Of a stretch of 64,000 nt of DNA, positions 17,238 through 29,381 are shown one piece after another. This stretch comes from Mesorhizobium sp. 131-2-1. GTDB lineage: Bacteria; Pseudomonadota; Alphaproteobacteria; Rhizobiales; Rhizobiaceae. The notes under the pieces are model-generated. The model made no database searches, was not told the DNA's origin, and was given only the letters and a program-made list of their open reading frames with translations. The position numbers were made by a program, and so were the translations under genes. The stretch is from assembly GCF_016756535.1 (NCBI RefSeq), contig NZ_AP023247.1, forward strand, positions 1,860,501 through 1,924,500. Direction: 5' to 3'. Within the stretch, counting starts at the first letter, position 1. The number at the start of each line of letters is the position of its first letter.

Positions 17238-18749
17238 TCAGCCGACCCACCAACCGGTGCGCTGGCCGCGATGAAACTGGATTGTCTTTTCCTCTGTATA
17301 GTCCTCGACAGCGCGCTTGCCGAGTTCACGTCCAAGACCGGACTGTTTGTAGCCCCCGAACGGCAGCTCGGGGTAGCCTTCCATGAACGTGTTCACCCAA
17401 ACAGTCCCCGAACGCACATTACGCGCCACCGACATGCAGGTGTCGATGCTGGCGCTCCACACACCTGCCGACAAACCATAGGGCGTGTTGTTGGCGATGT
17501 GCAACGCCCTTTCAATCGATTCAAAGGTGAGCACTGAAAGCACAGGCCCGAACACTTCCTCGCGTGCGATCGCCATGTCCTCGGTCACGCCGCGAATGAT
17601 GGTCGGATCGAGATACTGGCCGGCATTGGAGGCGCGCTGGCCGCCGCCCGCAAAGACGGAGCCGCCGTCTCCGGCTGCCGCCGTTACATAGCCGGCTACC
17701 TTGGCCAGATGGTCGGTGGAAATCATCGCGCCGACCTTGGTGCGGTCGTCCAACGGATCGCCGACCGTCACCCTGGCGGTCAGCGCCTTGACGGCCGCGA
17801 GGAAGTCGTCGGCGATCGCCTCATGCACGATCAGCCGGCTGCCGGCATTGCAGCACTCGCCGGCGTTGAAGAAGCCGCCGAAGACGGCCGCATCGGCCGC
17901 CGCTTCGAGGTCGGCGTCGGGGAAGACGATCTGGCCGTTCTTGCCGCCGAGCTCCATCGACACCTTCTTCAGGGACTTCGAGGCGGCAGCCATCGTCATC
18001 TTGCCGACGCGGGTGGAGCCGGTGAAAGACACCATCTCGACCTGCGGATGGTTGACCATCGGCGCGCCGACATCGGCGCCGAGGCCGGCAAGGATGTTGA
18101 CGACACCCGCCGGCAGGCCCGCTTCGAGCAGGATGTCGCCGAGCACGAAGGTCGAGGCCGAGGTCATCTCGCTCGGCTTCACCACCGCCGTGCAGCCGGC
18201 GGCGAGCGCGAAGGGCAGCTTCTGGCTGACGATCAGGAAGGGGAAATTCCACGGCGTGATGATCGAGACGACTCCGATCGGCTCGCGCAGCACCACGCCC
18301 AGCATCGCGTCGCCGAGATTGGCGTAGCTCTCGCCATGCAGCGTGCGGGCGAGCGAGGCGGCGTAGCGCCAGATGTCGACGGCGCCGCCGATCTCGCCGC
18401 GCGCCTGGGCGATCGGCTTGCCGGATTCCAGCGCGTCGAGCCTGGCGATCTCTTCCAGCCGGACCTCGATCAGGTCGGCCGCCTTGAGCAGGATGGCAGC
18501 GCGCTCGGCCGCCTTCATGCGCGGCCAGGGACCGGTCTCGAAAGCCTTGTGCGCGGCGGCCACCGCGGCCTCGACTTCTGCCTCACCGGCCTGCGCGTAG
18601 AGCGAGACGGCAAAGCCGTGGCCGGGGCTCCTGCGCTCCAGCATGCGGCCGTCGCGGGCTTCGACATGCCTGCCGTCGATCAGCAGCCGGTAGGTCTTCG
18701 GCGCGGAGGATGCCTCGGCAGGCATGGCGATGTTGAGAGGCGCGTTCAT
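17238..18749 (-). CDS. NAD(P)-dependent aldehyde dehydrogenase
   Basis: This 503-residue enzyme has TPWNFPFL, the glutamate strand SMELGGKNGQIV, the catalytic cysteine block NAGECCNAGSRL, and EEVFGPVLSVLTF with the C-terminal LPFGGYKQSGLGRELGK. It oxidises an aldehyde to the carboxylate in the cytoplasm and is closest in pattern to betaine/4-aminobutyraldehyde/2-hydroxymuconic-type dehydrogenases. ATG 18749 (MNAPLNIAMPAEA) gives the usual length; the frame runs on upstream into shadow sequence. In the operon it probably takes the aldehyde made by a GMC enzyme and passes the acid to the CoA-transferase; this order is inferred. Confidence 0.92.
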   Translation of the reverse strand: MNAPLNIAMPAEASSAPKTYRLLIDGRHVEARDGRMLERRSPGHGFAVSLYAQAGEAEVEAAVAAAHKAFETGPWPRMKAAERAAILLKAADLIEVRLEEIARLDALESGKPIAQARGEIGGAVDIWRYAASLARTLHGESYANLGDAMLGVVLREPIGVVSIITPWNFPFLIVSQKLPFALAAGCTAVVKPSEMTSASTFVLGDILLEAGLPAGVVNILAGLGADVGAPMVNHPQVEMVSFTGSTRVGKMTMAAASKSLKKVSMELGGKNGQIVFPDADLEAAADAAVFGGFFNAGECCNAGSRLIVHEAIADDFLAAVKALTARVTVGDPLDDRTKVGAMISTDHLAKVAGYVTAAAGDGGSVFAGGGQRASNAGQYLDPTIIRGVTEDMAIAREEVFGPVLSVLTFESIERALHIANNTPYGLSAGVWSASIDTCMSVARNVRSGTVWVNTFMEGYPELPFGGYKQSGLGRELGKRAVEDYTEEKTIQFHRGQRTGWWVG

Positions 18750-18772
18750 CGGCGATCGGTATCCATTCTGTC

Positions 18773-19541
18773 CTAGGATCGTGAAAACACTGGCTTCTGC
18801 TTGGCCTTGAAGGCGCCGACGCCGGCCTTCAGGTCGCCGGTCAGGGCGATGAAGCCGCTGGCAAGCGCTTCCGTGGCGGCGGCACTTTCCTCGCCTTCGG
18901 CGACCGCGATCATCAGCTTGGCGGCCTCGGTCGCGAGCGGCCCGCGTTCGGCGATTTTTTCTCCCCAGGCCTTGGCTTCGTCGAAAGCCTTGCCGGTCTC
19001 GGCCACGCGGTCGACGATTCCCAGGGCCAGAGCCTCCGAGGCGAGAAAGATCTCGCCGCCCAGCGCCATGCGCCGCACCGTCTGCGCGCCGAAGCGGCGC
19101 ACGGCGCGCTGCGTGCCGGACCAGCCGGGAACGACGCCGATCGAGGTTTCGGGGAAGCCGAGCTTCACCTGCGTCTCCGCAATGCGGAAATCGCAGGCCA
19201 CGGCCAGCTCCAGCCCGCCGCCCAGCGCATGGCCGGACAGCACCGCGATGGTCGGCTGCCTGAGCCGCGCCAGTCGGTCGAAGACACGGTGGCCGTAGCG
19301 CACCCACTGCACCTGGAAATCGGCGGCGCTCATGCCGCCCCAGGCCTCGACGTCGCCGCCGGCGCAAAAGCCCTTGCCTTCGCCACGGACGAGCACGACG
19401 CGGACACCGTCGGCCAATTCGGCCTCGTCGAGCGCCGTTTCGAGCGCCCGCAGCATCGGAATGTCGAGCGCGTTGAACTTTTCTGGCCGGCGCAGGGTGA
19501 TGGTGCCGATGGCGCCGTCCTGCTCGAAGCTGACGAGACGC

Positions 19542-19549
<8 letters not shown>
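18773..19549 (-). CDS. Enoyl-CoA hydratase/isomerase family protein
   Basis: This 258-residue crotonase-fold protein has the oxyanion-hole segment GKGFCAGGDVEAWGG and both glutamates used by true hydratases, in ALGGGLELAVACDF and in GFPETSIGVVPGWSGTQR. Hydration or dehydration of an enoyl/hydroxyacyl-CoA is therefore likely. ATG 19549 has GGAGG upstream and lies inside the CoA-transferase 3' end, overlapping it by eight bases, so the two are coupled. With the CoA-transferase next to it, it indicates that the pathway includes a CoA-thioester stage. Confidence 0.92.
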
Positions 19550-23211
<3,662 letters not shown>

Positions 23212-23242
23212 CCAGATCATTCCTCCCGGTTTGGTCAAATCT

Positions 23243-23258
23243 ATTGGAACGTTCTAAT
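23243..23258. promoter_or_regulatory. Candidate LacI-type operator in front of lacI operon
   Basis: ATTGGAAC (23243-23250) and GTTCTAAT (23251-23258) form a 16-bp palindrome with one mismatched pair, centred on CG as usual for LacI-family sites. It lies 32 bases upstream of the chosen lacI start. The sequence is nearly the same as the site at 23407-23422 in front of the divergent gene. Confidence 0.75.
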
Positions 23259-23378
23259 CATGAGGCGCCGAAAGAGTCAATCGGGATTTCTGGAAAACCG
23301 AAAAGTCGATATTTTTCCACCTCAACGCCTTACCCGGCAAGGTCAACTGTGTTGCGGCGCAGCATTTTGGCGTGTCCA

Positions 23379-23407
23379 TTGCAAAAATCGTAAAGCTTCT
23401 TGATTTA
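23379..23407 (+). promoter_or_regulatory. Candidate sigma-70-type promoter of DUF993 gene
   Basis: TTGCAA (23379-23384) and GATTTA (23402-23407) are separated by 17 bases. The downstream LacI-type palindrome starts at the -10 hexamer, so a bound repressor would block transcription. The hexamers are imperfect and the call rests mainly on spacing and on the operator position. Confidence 0.4.
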
Positions 23408-23422
23408 TTGGAACGTTCCATT
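23407..23422. promoter_or_regulatory. Candidate LacI-type operator in front of DUF993 gene
   Basis: TGGAACGTTCCA (23409-23420) is a perfect 12-bp palindrome inside ATTGGAACGTTCCATT. It repeats the operator-like site 164 bases away in front of lacI. Two sites at this spacing could also allow looping by a tetrameric repressor. Confidence 0.78.
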
Positions 23423-23449
23423 TATAGGCGCTGCGAAAGGGAGAGTTTC

Positions 23450-24604
23450 ATGGACATCACCTTGCCCGAGGAGGGTGGCCGCCGCGCTCGCTATCGGCTT
23501 GTCGGCCAGCCGGGTCAGCCGGTTGTCGGCGCGCGGTTTTCGCGCATCGCCTATGCCGCCGCCCATGTCGTCGCCGATCCGCTTGCCATGACCGACCCGT
23601 GGTCGCGACCCGTCGTCGACTGGGACAGGACGATGGCGTTCCGCCATCATCTGTGGCGGCTCGGCTTCCGCATCGCCGAAGCGATGGACACCTCGCAGCG
23701 CGGCATGGGTTTCGACTGGACGAGTGCAAAGGAACTGATCCGCCGTTCGATCGCCGAGGCCGGCACCGTTGAAGGCGCCGATCTCGCTTCGGGCGCCGGC
23801 ACCGACCATCTGGCGCCTTCCGACGCCAGCACGCTCGATGATGTGATCTCTGCCTATGAGGAGCAGTTCGGATTCATCGAAGGGCTGGGCGGCAAGGCGA
23901 TCATGATGGCGAGCCGCGCGCTGGCGGCGGTGGCCAAGGGACCGGACGATTATGCCCGCGTCTACGACCGGCTTCTCTCGCAGGCATCCGGCAAGGTCAT
24001 CCTGCACTGGCTGGGCGACATGTTCGATCCGGCCTTGAAGGGATATTGGGGCAGCGGCGATTTCGAGACGGCGCTCGACACGGTCGTCGCCATCATCGAG
24101 CGCCACGCCGGCAAGGTCGAGGGCATAAAGATATCGCTGCTCGACACCGGCAAGGAGATCGCGTTGCGGGACCGGCTGCCCGAGGGCGTCGTCATGTTCA
24201 CCGGCGACGACTTCAACTATCCGGAGTTGATCGCCGGCGACGGCACAAAGCATTCACATGCGCTGCTCGGCATTTTCGATGCCATCGCGCCGGCCGCCAA
24301 TGCGGCGCTGGCCAAGCTCGCCGATGGCGACCGCGCCGGCTATGACGCACTGATGGCGCCAACAGTCCCGCTGTCGCGCAAGATCTTCGAGGCGCCGACC
24401 GAATACTACAAGGCCGGCATCGTCTTCATGGCCTGGCTGAACGGCCACCAGGAGCATTTCGCGATGGTTGGCGGCATGCAGTCGGCGCGCGGCATCCTGC
24501 ACTATGCCGATGTGTTCCGGCTGGCGGACCAGGCTGGATTGCTGGCCGATCCCGAGCTTGCGGTGGCCAGAATGAAGAGCCTCTGCGCCGTCGCGGGTAT
24601 TTGA
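23450..24604 (+). CDS. DUF993 family protein (dihydrodipicolinate-synthase-like TIM barrel)
   Basis: A 384-residue protein whose pattern matches DUF993: MDITLPEEGG start, AMDTSQRGMGFDW, VILHWLGDMFDPALKGYWG and VEGIKISLLDTGKEIALR, where the lysine in GIKIS lies on a barrel strand as the Schiff-base lysine does in DHDPS/NAL aldolases. ATG 23450 follows AAAGGGAGAG. The family is predicted to be an aldolase or hydratase of sugar-acid or keto-acid substrates, but I know of no firm assigned reaction. It diverges from the LacI operon and shares its operator type, so it likely performs a dehydration or C-C cleavage step in the same pathway. Confidence 0.88.
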   Translation: MDITLPEEGGRRARYRLVGQPGQPVVGARFSRIAYAAAHVVADPLAMTDPWSRPVVDWDRTMAFRHHLWRLGFRIAEAMDTSQRGMGFDWTSAKELIRRSIAEAGTVEGADLASGAGTDHLAPSDASTLDDVISAYEEQFGFIEGLGGKAIMMASRALAAVAKGPDDYARVYDRLLSQASGKVILHWLGDMFDPALKGYWGSGDFETALDTVVAIIERHAGKVEGIKISLLDTGKEIALRDRLPEGVVMFTGDDFNYPELIAGDGTKHSHALLGIFDAIAPAANAALAKLADGDRAGYDALMAPTVPLSRKIFEAPTEYYKAGIVFMAWLNGHQEHFAMVGGMQSARGILHYADVFRLADQAGLLADPELAVARMKSLCAVAGI

Positions 24605-24703
24605 CCACGACGCCCGATCGGTTCTGGTCGAAGACGGCAGATTTGCCTTGGCCGGATAAATCTGTTTTCCCTATTCGTCCCGAGGGGCGGGCGAAGACGG
24701 ACA

Positions 24704-25789
24704 ATGACGGGCAAAGTGGCGCTCATCACCGGTGTGACCGGTCAGGACGGGGCCTATCTGGCGCAATTGCTGCTTGAGAAGGGCTACATCGTCCATGGCG
24801 TCAAGCGACGCTCGTCCACGCCCAACACCGAGCGCATCGATGACATCGATGCCGACCCGCATGAGCGCGACGCGCGCTTCGTCCTGCACCATGGCGATCT
24901 GACCGACGCGGCCAGCCTGATCCGCCTCGTGCAGGAGGCGCGGCCGGCCGAGATCTACAATCTCGGCGCCCAGAGCCATGTCCAGGTGAGTTTCGAGAAC
25001 CCGGAGTATACCGGCAATGCCAATGCGCTGGGGACGCTGCGGCTGCTGGAGGCGATCCGCATCCTCGGCCTCGAAAAGTCGGTGCGCTTCTATCAGGCCT
25101 CGACATCCGAGCTCTACGGCAAGGCGTCGGTGGCGCCGCAGACCGAAACCACGCCTTTCCGTCCGCGCTCGCCCTATGCGGCGGCCAAGCTCTACGCCTA
25201 CTGGACGACGGTCAACTACCGCGAGGCCTACGGCATGTTCGCCGCCAACGGCATCCTGTTCAACCACGAGAGCCCGAAGCGCGGCGAGACCTTCGTCACC
25301 CGCAAGATCACGCGCGCCGTCGCCGCTATCCATCGCGGGCGGCAGGAAGTGCTCTATCTCGGCAACATCGACGCCAGGCGCGACTGGGGCCATGCGCGCG
25401 ACTATGTCGAGGGCATGTGGCGCATCCTCCAGCATGACGAGCCCGACGATTTCGTGCTGGCGACGGGCGAGACGCATTCGGTGCGCGAATTCGTCGAACT
25501 TGCCTTCGCCGAGACGGGGCGCACCGTGCTCTGGCAAGGCCATGGCGCCGACGAAGTGGGTATCGATGCCGGTTCGGGCGCGGTCCTTGTGCGCATCGAC
25601 CCAGTTTATTTCCGGCCAACCGAGGTTGACCTCCTGGTCGGCGATGCGTCCAAGGCGAGAGCCGTGCTGGGCTGGTCGCACAGGACCGGCTTCAGGGATC
25701 TGGTGGCGGAAATGGTGCAGGCCGACCTGGCGGATTTTGACGATGCAGCCATGGCAAGGCGGACGTTCCGCCCGGGGATGGACCGATGA
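24704..25789 (+). CDS. gmd: GDP-mannose 4,6-dehydratase
   Basis: This 361-residue SDR enzyme has [20 protein letters not shown] at the N-terminus, the catalytic STSELYG and Y-x3-K in [12 protein letters not shown], and [17 protein letters not shown], all diagnostic of GMD. It converts GDP-mannose to GDP-4-keto-6-deoxymannose, the first committed step to GDP-L-fucose (or GDP-rhamnose/perosamine). The stop overlaps the fcl start by ATGA at 25786-25789. Mesorhizobium also carries homologues in the symbiosis region (noeL/nolK with nodZ) for Nod-factor fucosylation, but here nodulation genes are absent and the third gene is not NodZ-sized, so a surface polysaccharide or glycoprotein role is more likely. 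Confidence 0.95.
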   Translation: MTGKVALITGVTGQDGAYLAQLLLEKGYIVHGVKRRSSTPNTERIDDIDADPHERDARFVLHHGDLTDAASLIRLVQEARPAEIYNLGAQSHVQVSFENPEYTGNANALGTLRLLEAIRILGLEKSVRFYQASTSELYGKASVAPQTETTPFRPRSPYAAAKLYAYWTTVNYREAYGMFAANGILFNHESPKRGETFVTRKITRAVAAIHRGRQEVLYLGNIDARRDWGHARDYVEGMWRILQHDEPDDFVLATGETHSVREFVELAFAETGRTVLWQGHGADEVGIDAGSGAVLVRIDPVYFRPTEVDLLVGDASKARAVLGWSHRTGFRDLVAEMVQADLADFDDAAMARRTFRPGMDR

Positions 25790-26748
25790 CTTTCGACCTG
25801 AAGGGCAAACGGGTCTTCGTCGCCGGGCATCGCGGCATGGTCGGCTCGGCGGTCGTGCGCCGGCTGGCAGGCGAGGATTGCGAGATCCTGACGGTCGCGC
25901 GCAGCGAGCTCGACCTTCTCGACCAGGCCGGCGTGCGGCGCTGGATGGCCGAGCACCGGCCGGACGCCGTGGTGATGGCCGCCGCGAAAGTCGGCGGCAT
26001 CCTGGCCAACGACACGCTTCCTGTCGACTTTCTCCACGAAAACCTGGTCGTGCAGACCAATGTCATGGAGAGCGCCTTCCGCTGCGAGGTGCGGAAGCTC
26101 CTGTTTCTCGGCTCGTCCTGCATCTATCCGAAGCTCGCGCCGCAGCCGATCCCGGAAGACGCGCTGCTGACCGGTCCGCTCGAACCCACCAATGAGTGGT
26201 ATGCGGTCGCGAAGATCGCCGGGCTGAAACTCTGCCAGGCCTACCGGCGGCAGTATTGCGTGGACTACATCTCCGCCATGCCGACCAACCTCTATGGTCC
26301 GGGCGACAATTTCGACCTCACCAGCAGCCATGTCGTGCCGGCCCTGATGCGCAAGGCGCATGAGGTCAAGCGTGCCGGCGAGAAGACGCTAAAGGTCTGG
26401 GGATCGGGCAGGCCGATGCGCGAGTTCCTGCATGTCGATGACGCCGCCGATGCGCTGGTCTGGCTGCTGAAGAACTATTCCGGCGACGGCCACGTCAATG
26501 TCGGCTCGGGAGAAGACATCAGCATTGGGGAGCTTGCCAGCACGATCCTGTCCGTGGTCGGCGTCGAAGCCACGGTCACCTTCGACGCGACGAAACCGGA
26601 CGGTACGCCGCGCAAGCTGATGGACGTGTCGCGCCTGTTTGCCACGGGCTGGCATCCGCGCTACTCGCTTCGCGATGGATTGGAACAGACCTATGCGTGG
26701 TTTCTCCAGCATGTCGAGAAAGGCGATGTCCGCCTCGGCGTGGGCTGA
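25786..26748 (+). CDS. fcl: GDP-L-fucose synthase (epimerase/reductase)
   Basis: This 320-residue enzyme starts [20 protein letters not shown] and has [18 protein letters not shown] with the catalytic Ser/Cys and [12 protein letters not shown] (Tyr-x3-Lys), the hallmarks of WcaG/Fcl. It converts the GMD product to GDP-L-fucose by 3,5-epimerisation and NADPH reduction. It overlaps gmd by four bases, and its last ~23 bases overlap the following transferase-like gene, giving a tightly packed three-gene unit. Confidence 0.95.
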   Translation: MTFDLKGKRVFVAGHRGMVGSAVVRRLAGEDCEILTVARSELDLLDQAGVRRWMAEHRPDAVVMAAAKVGGILANDTLPVDFLHENLVVQTNVMESAFRCEVRKLLFLGSSCIYPKLAPQPIPEDALLTGPLEPTNEWYAVAKIAGLKLCQAYRRQYCVDYISAMPTNLYGPGDNFDLTSSHVVPALMRKAHEVKRAGEKTLKVWGSGRPMREFLHVDDAADALVWLLKNYSGDGHVNVGSGEDISIGELASTILSVVGVEATVTFDATKPDGTPRKLMDVSRLFATGWHPRYSLRDGLEQTYAWFLQHVEKGDVRLGVG

Positions 26749-28171
26749 GCCGCAATCGAAGCTGATTGCCGCGACGCGAAGGGACGGCCTGGGCAGCCGC
26801 CTTCTGGCAATGGCCAATGCAAAGTCGGTCGCGGACGCGTTCGGCTACCGCTTCGGCTTCACCTGGAACCGGAGAGCCGTTTCGGACAAGACCTTCCACG
26901 TCGTCGACGTCGTCGACAAGATCTTCTCCGCCGAGTTCATCGAGAAGCACTGGTTGGGGGCTCGGATCAGAGAATCCGATTTCGATGTTCTGGATGCAGC
27001 CGCCCTCAAGCAATTCGGTCTTGATCAGGGCGCGCGGCAAAGACATTCGCGTGGCTGGATCTGCGACGATTTTCGCATTCTGGATCCTTTTCGCGGCGAC
27101 GAAGCCGGGCTCTTCGACACATCCCGGGCGCTGCTCGGCTTCGGCTTCTCGGACAATGTGAGGCAGGCGATCGACGCAGCCGCCCGCAATCGATTTCCTC
27201 GCCCCATGGCCGCGTTGCATCTGCGCAGCGGCGATATTGTCCGAGGCAAATACCGCACGCGGCTGGTCTTCGGTCGCAAGGTCATCCCGTCGACACTGGC
27301 CAGGGCGATCGTGTCGGAATTGTCCTCGATGGGCCTCGCGACCCTGCTGATCGGAGAGGATCGCGCCACGCTCGACTATCTGAAGGCCGAAACCGGAGCG
27401 TCCCTGGCGGACGACTTCGGAGCCGGCGCGTTCGAGGACCGGACGCTGAGGGCATTCTTCGAAATGGCGCTGATGGCGCGATGCCAACGGATCTACGCGG
27501 GCAGCAGCATCTTTGCATCGATAGCGTCGCTGATGGGCGGTATCCCCTTGGTCGAGACGAAGACGCTGTTTGACAGGTCCCGGGCCGCGGAAATCATCCT
27601 GGACGAGTTGAAGGGCCACCAGGCGGACTACCATCCGCTTGAGGCCGCCTTCGGCTATCAAGCGGCCTTCTTGAACCTGGAAGACCGGATCGACCCCGCG
27701 CGGGCGCGCGACATCCTCGGGAAGGCTCGCGGTCTTGATCCGGACAACGACGTCTATGCGCTGAAGATGGCCTCGGCCTGCTTTCGCGAGCATGACTATT
27801 CCTCGGGTGAGGCAATCCTGAGATCATTGATGACAACGCAATTTCGGGCGCGGCCACAAATCCCATTGCCGATGATGAAAGTCCTCGGAGACGAGGCTTC
27901 AGGCGGCTTTGTCCTGGCAAGAGACTTCGAATTCTTCCTCGCAGCGGCGAACGCCGGCCATCCCTGCGCAGCGGCGTGCTCGGCCTGGATCCGCCAGCAG
28001 GTTTCGGCCGAAATGAAGCCGGCGCTGGCGCTGGCGCGGCTCTCGGTGAGCGCGGAGCCGGCAAATCGGATGTTCAGGAAAATCGAACGCCGGATAAGGC
28101 GGGGCAGGAAACCAAAAGCCGGGCGGCTGGCGAAATTGAGGTGGCGGCTTGCCGGGCTGACGCGTTTCTAG
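26726..28171 (+). CDS. Putative fucosyltransferase-like protein with helical C-terminal half
   Basis: This 481-residue protein is not one I recognise by name. Its N-terminal ATRRDGLGSRLLAMANAKSVADAFG resembles the start of the GDP-fucose-transferase fold (NodZ, FUT8, O-FucT), and H165-L-R-S-G-D170 resembles the HxRxGD donor-binding motif of those enzymes; YAGSSIFASIAS near residue 257 fits their third conserved block. Residues ~300-400 look like TPR-type helices (LGKARGLDPDNDVYALKMAS). The C-terminus is very basic. It follows gmd-fcl with a 23-base overlap, so use of GDP-fucose is a strong inference. ATG 26711 is an alternative start. A terminator follows directly. Confidence 0.65.
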   Translation: MSASAWAEPQSKLIAATRRDGLGSRLLAMANAKSVADAFGYRFGFTWNRRAVSDKTFHVVDVVDKIFSAEFIEKHWLGARIRESDFDVLDAAALKQFGLDQGARQRHSRGWICDDFRILDPFRGDEAGLFDTSRALLGFGFSDNVRQAIDAAARNRFPRPMAALHLRSGDIVRGKYRTRLVFGRKVIPSTLARAIVSELSSMGLATLLIGEDRATLDYLKAETGASLADDFGAGAFEDRTLRAFFEMALMARCQRIYAGSSIFASIASLMGGIPLVETKTLFDRSRAAEIILDELKGHQADYHPLEAAFGYQAAFLNLEDRIDPARARDILGKARGLDPDNDVYALKMASACFREHDYSSGEAILRSLMTTQFRARPQIPLPMMKVLGDEASGGFVLARDFEFFLAAANAGHPCAAACSAWIRQQVSAEMKPALALARLSVSAEPANRMFRKIERRIRRGRKPKAGRLAKLRWRLAGLTRF

Positions 28172-28221
28172 GGCAGGTCAGCGTTTCATGGAATCGCTGA
28201 CCCGCCCTCAGTATCTGTTTT
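28171..28221 (+). terminator. Rho-independent terminator of gmd-fcl operon
   Basis: GGGCaGGTCAGCG (28171-28183) pairs with CGCTGACCcGCCC (28195-28207), followed by a T-rich stretch ending TTTT at 28218-28221. The stem begins at the last base of the TAG stop codon. Confidence 0.75.
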
Positions 28222-28364
28222 GACGCAATTGCGGACCTGGCGGCGGACCTTCCGCCCGCCTCGAGAAAGGTTTCCGCAGAAATTTTCCGATTCGTTTGAA
28301 CCAATCCATGGAGGGACGCGACCCAGCGCTGCGTAACAAACGCGGTCCTTCAAGGAGAACGTCC

Positions 28365-28565
28365 ATGTCTATTGTATCGAGAAACGTCTTGCTTGCCATC
28401 GCCACCGCTTCGGTGCTGGCGGGCTGTAAAACCACCACGCCCCCGCAATGCGACAAGCTCAAGCCGAACGTCACCTATCTTGGCAAATGCTGCGGCATTG
28501 GCGAAGCGCCGTGCCATGAAGGCAAGAACGGCAACCACGACCGGCCCGATCCTCGGCCGCAGTGA
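28365..28565 (+). CDS. Small cysteine-containing lipoprotein
   Basis: This 66-residue protein has a lipoprotein signal, with the lipobox LAGC ending at residue 21 or so after a hydrophobic stretch. ATG 28365 follows AAGGAG at 28352-28357. The mature part is short, begins CKTTTPPQCDKLKP and contains a CC pair and further cysteines, so disulfides are possible, and it ends in a charged HDRPDPRPQ tail. I do not recognise a named family; it should be anchored in the inner or outer membrane. It stands alone between a terminator and the tRNA. Confidence 0.75.
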   Translation: MSIVSRNVLLAIATASVLAGCKTTTPPQCDKLKPNVTYLGKCCGIGEAPCHEGKNGNHDRPDPRPQ

Positions 28566-28570
28566 AGGTG

Positions 28571-28650
28571 GGGAGCAAGGCAGTAGGGGAGTAGGGGAAC
28601 GAAAGGCGGCGACAAGACCCTACTGCCGTATTGCCTTACTCTCTGATTCC
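28571..28650. repeat. Inverted AGTAGGG-type low-complexity repeat
   Basis: GGCAGTAGGG (28579-28588) is perfectly inverted at CCCTACTGCC (28618-28627), and both arms sit in runs of ~7-8-base variants (GGGGAGTAGGGGAAC on one side; CGTATTGCCTTACTC on the other). It lies between the small lipoprotein and the tRNA gene. This may be an intergenic repeat of the genus, and it could form a terminator-like hairpin. Confidence 0.6.
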
Positions 28651-28667
28651 CGTAGGATTTGTTAGGA

Positions 28668-28742
28668 TGGTGGGCGTGACAAGGATTGAACTTGTGACCC
28701 CTGCAATGTCAATGCAGTGCTCTCCCGCTGAGCTACACGCCC
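28668..28742 (-). tRNA. tRNA-Val (GAC anticodon)
   Basis: On the minus strand the acceptor stem GGGCGTG (28742-28736) pairs with CACGCCC near 28672-28678, with a D-arm GCTC-GAGC, anticodon stem CTGCA/TGCAG with loop TTGACAT (anticodon GAC), and T-arm ACAAGTTCAATCCTTGT. The CCA tail is encoded (28670-28668). All four arms close without mismatch. Confidence 0.97.
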
Positions 28743-28855
28743 ATCCGATGCCGCGCATACACCATTTTTGATCCAGCGCGTCAATAGGTGGAAAAACGAA
28801 AGAAGGGCTCGTTTTGTCGCGCCCGAAGGCGCGCCGGGATCAAGCTGGAAACGCC

Positions 28856-29218
28856 TCAGGCCGCCTGCAGCATCTTCTCGACCTCGTTGACGAGGTCACG
28901 CAGGTGGAACGGCTTCGACAGCACCTTGGCGTCCTTCGGCGCCTTGGAATCGGGATTGAGCGCGACGGCGGCGAAGCCGGTGATGAACATGACCTTGAGG
29001 TCGGGATCGATCTCGGTGGCGCGGCGGGCAAGCTCGATGCCGTCCATCTCCGGCATGACGATATCGGTCAAAAGCAGCGAGAACGGCTCCTCGCGCAGCC
29101 GCTCATAGGCGCTGGCGCCATTGTCGAAATCGCTCACCTGGTAGCCGGCGCGCTCCAATGCCTTGACGAGGAACCGGCGCATATCATCATCGTCTTCCGC
29201 CAGCAGAATGCGTGCCAT
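28856..29218 (-). CDS. cpdR: CpdR-type single-domain response regulator
   Basis: This 120-residue receiver domain without output domain reads ARILLAEDDDDMRRFLVKAL, phosphoacceptor D52 in LLLTDIVMPEMDG, and the conserved Thr and Lys in MFITGFAA and LSKPFHL. Length and sequence fit CpdR, which in Caulobacter and rhizobia is dephosphorylated to recruit ClpXP for regulated proteolysis of cell-cycle proteins and is phosphorylated by the CckA-ChpT relay. ATG 29218 is used; ATG 29221 directly precedes it. It diverges from the N-formylglutamate amidohydrolase gene. Confidence 0.93.
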   Translation of the reverse strand: MARILLAEDDDDMRRFLVKALERAGYQVSDFDNGASAYERLREEPFSLLLTDIVMPEMDGIELARRATEIDPDLKVMFITGFAAVALNPDSKAPKDAKVLSKPFHLRDLVNEVEKMLQAA

Positions 29219-29381
29219 CATGTCCCGTCCGAATCACCCGCCCGATGTTGATGCCGGGCAAGCCCGTTAACCATCCTGTATATGAGGCGGTGTCGGTAAA
29301 CATCAAGTGAACGTTGGGAGCATAAGCCCGACTTTGACAACGGGGACAGAGCGCTGAAATGCTGGACATGCGGCCGGGGAG

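Noticed and set aside
15051..17537. 828-codon plus-strand frame across ABC permease and binding protein genes
   Set aside because: Shadow of the minus-strand genes; composition is Gly/Arg/His/Val-rich with no recognisable domain.
17238..19367. Single long frame fusing aldehyde dehydrogenase with upstream sequence
   Set aside because: The upstream ~200 codons are an out-of-frame reading of the enoyl-CoA hydratase gene. The dehydrogenase start at 18749 is sufficient.
24704..28171. Nod-factor fucosylation locus (noeL, nolK, nodZ)
   Set aside because: gmd and fcl fit in type, but there are no nod genes or nod boxes nearby, and the third protein is 481 residues with a TPR-like tail, unlike NodZ at about 320.
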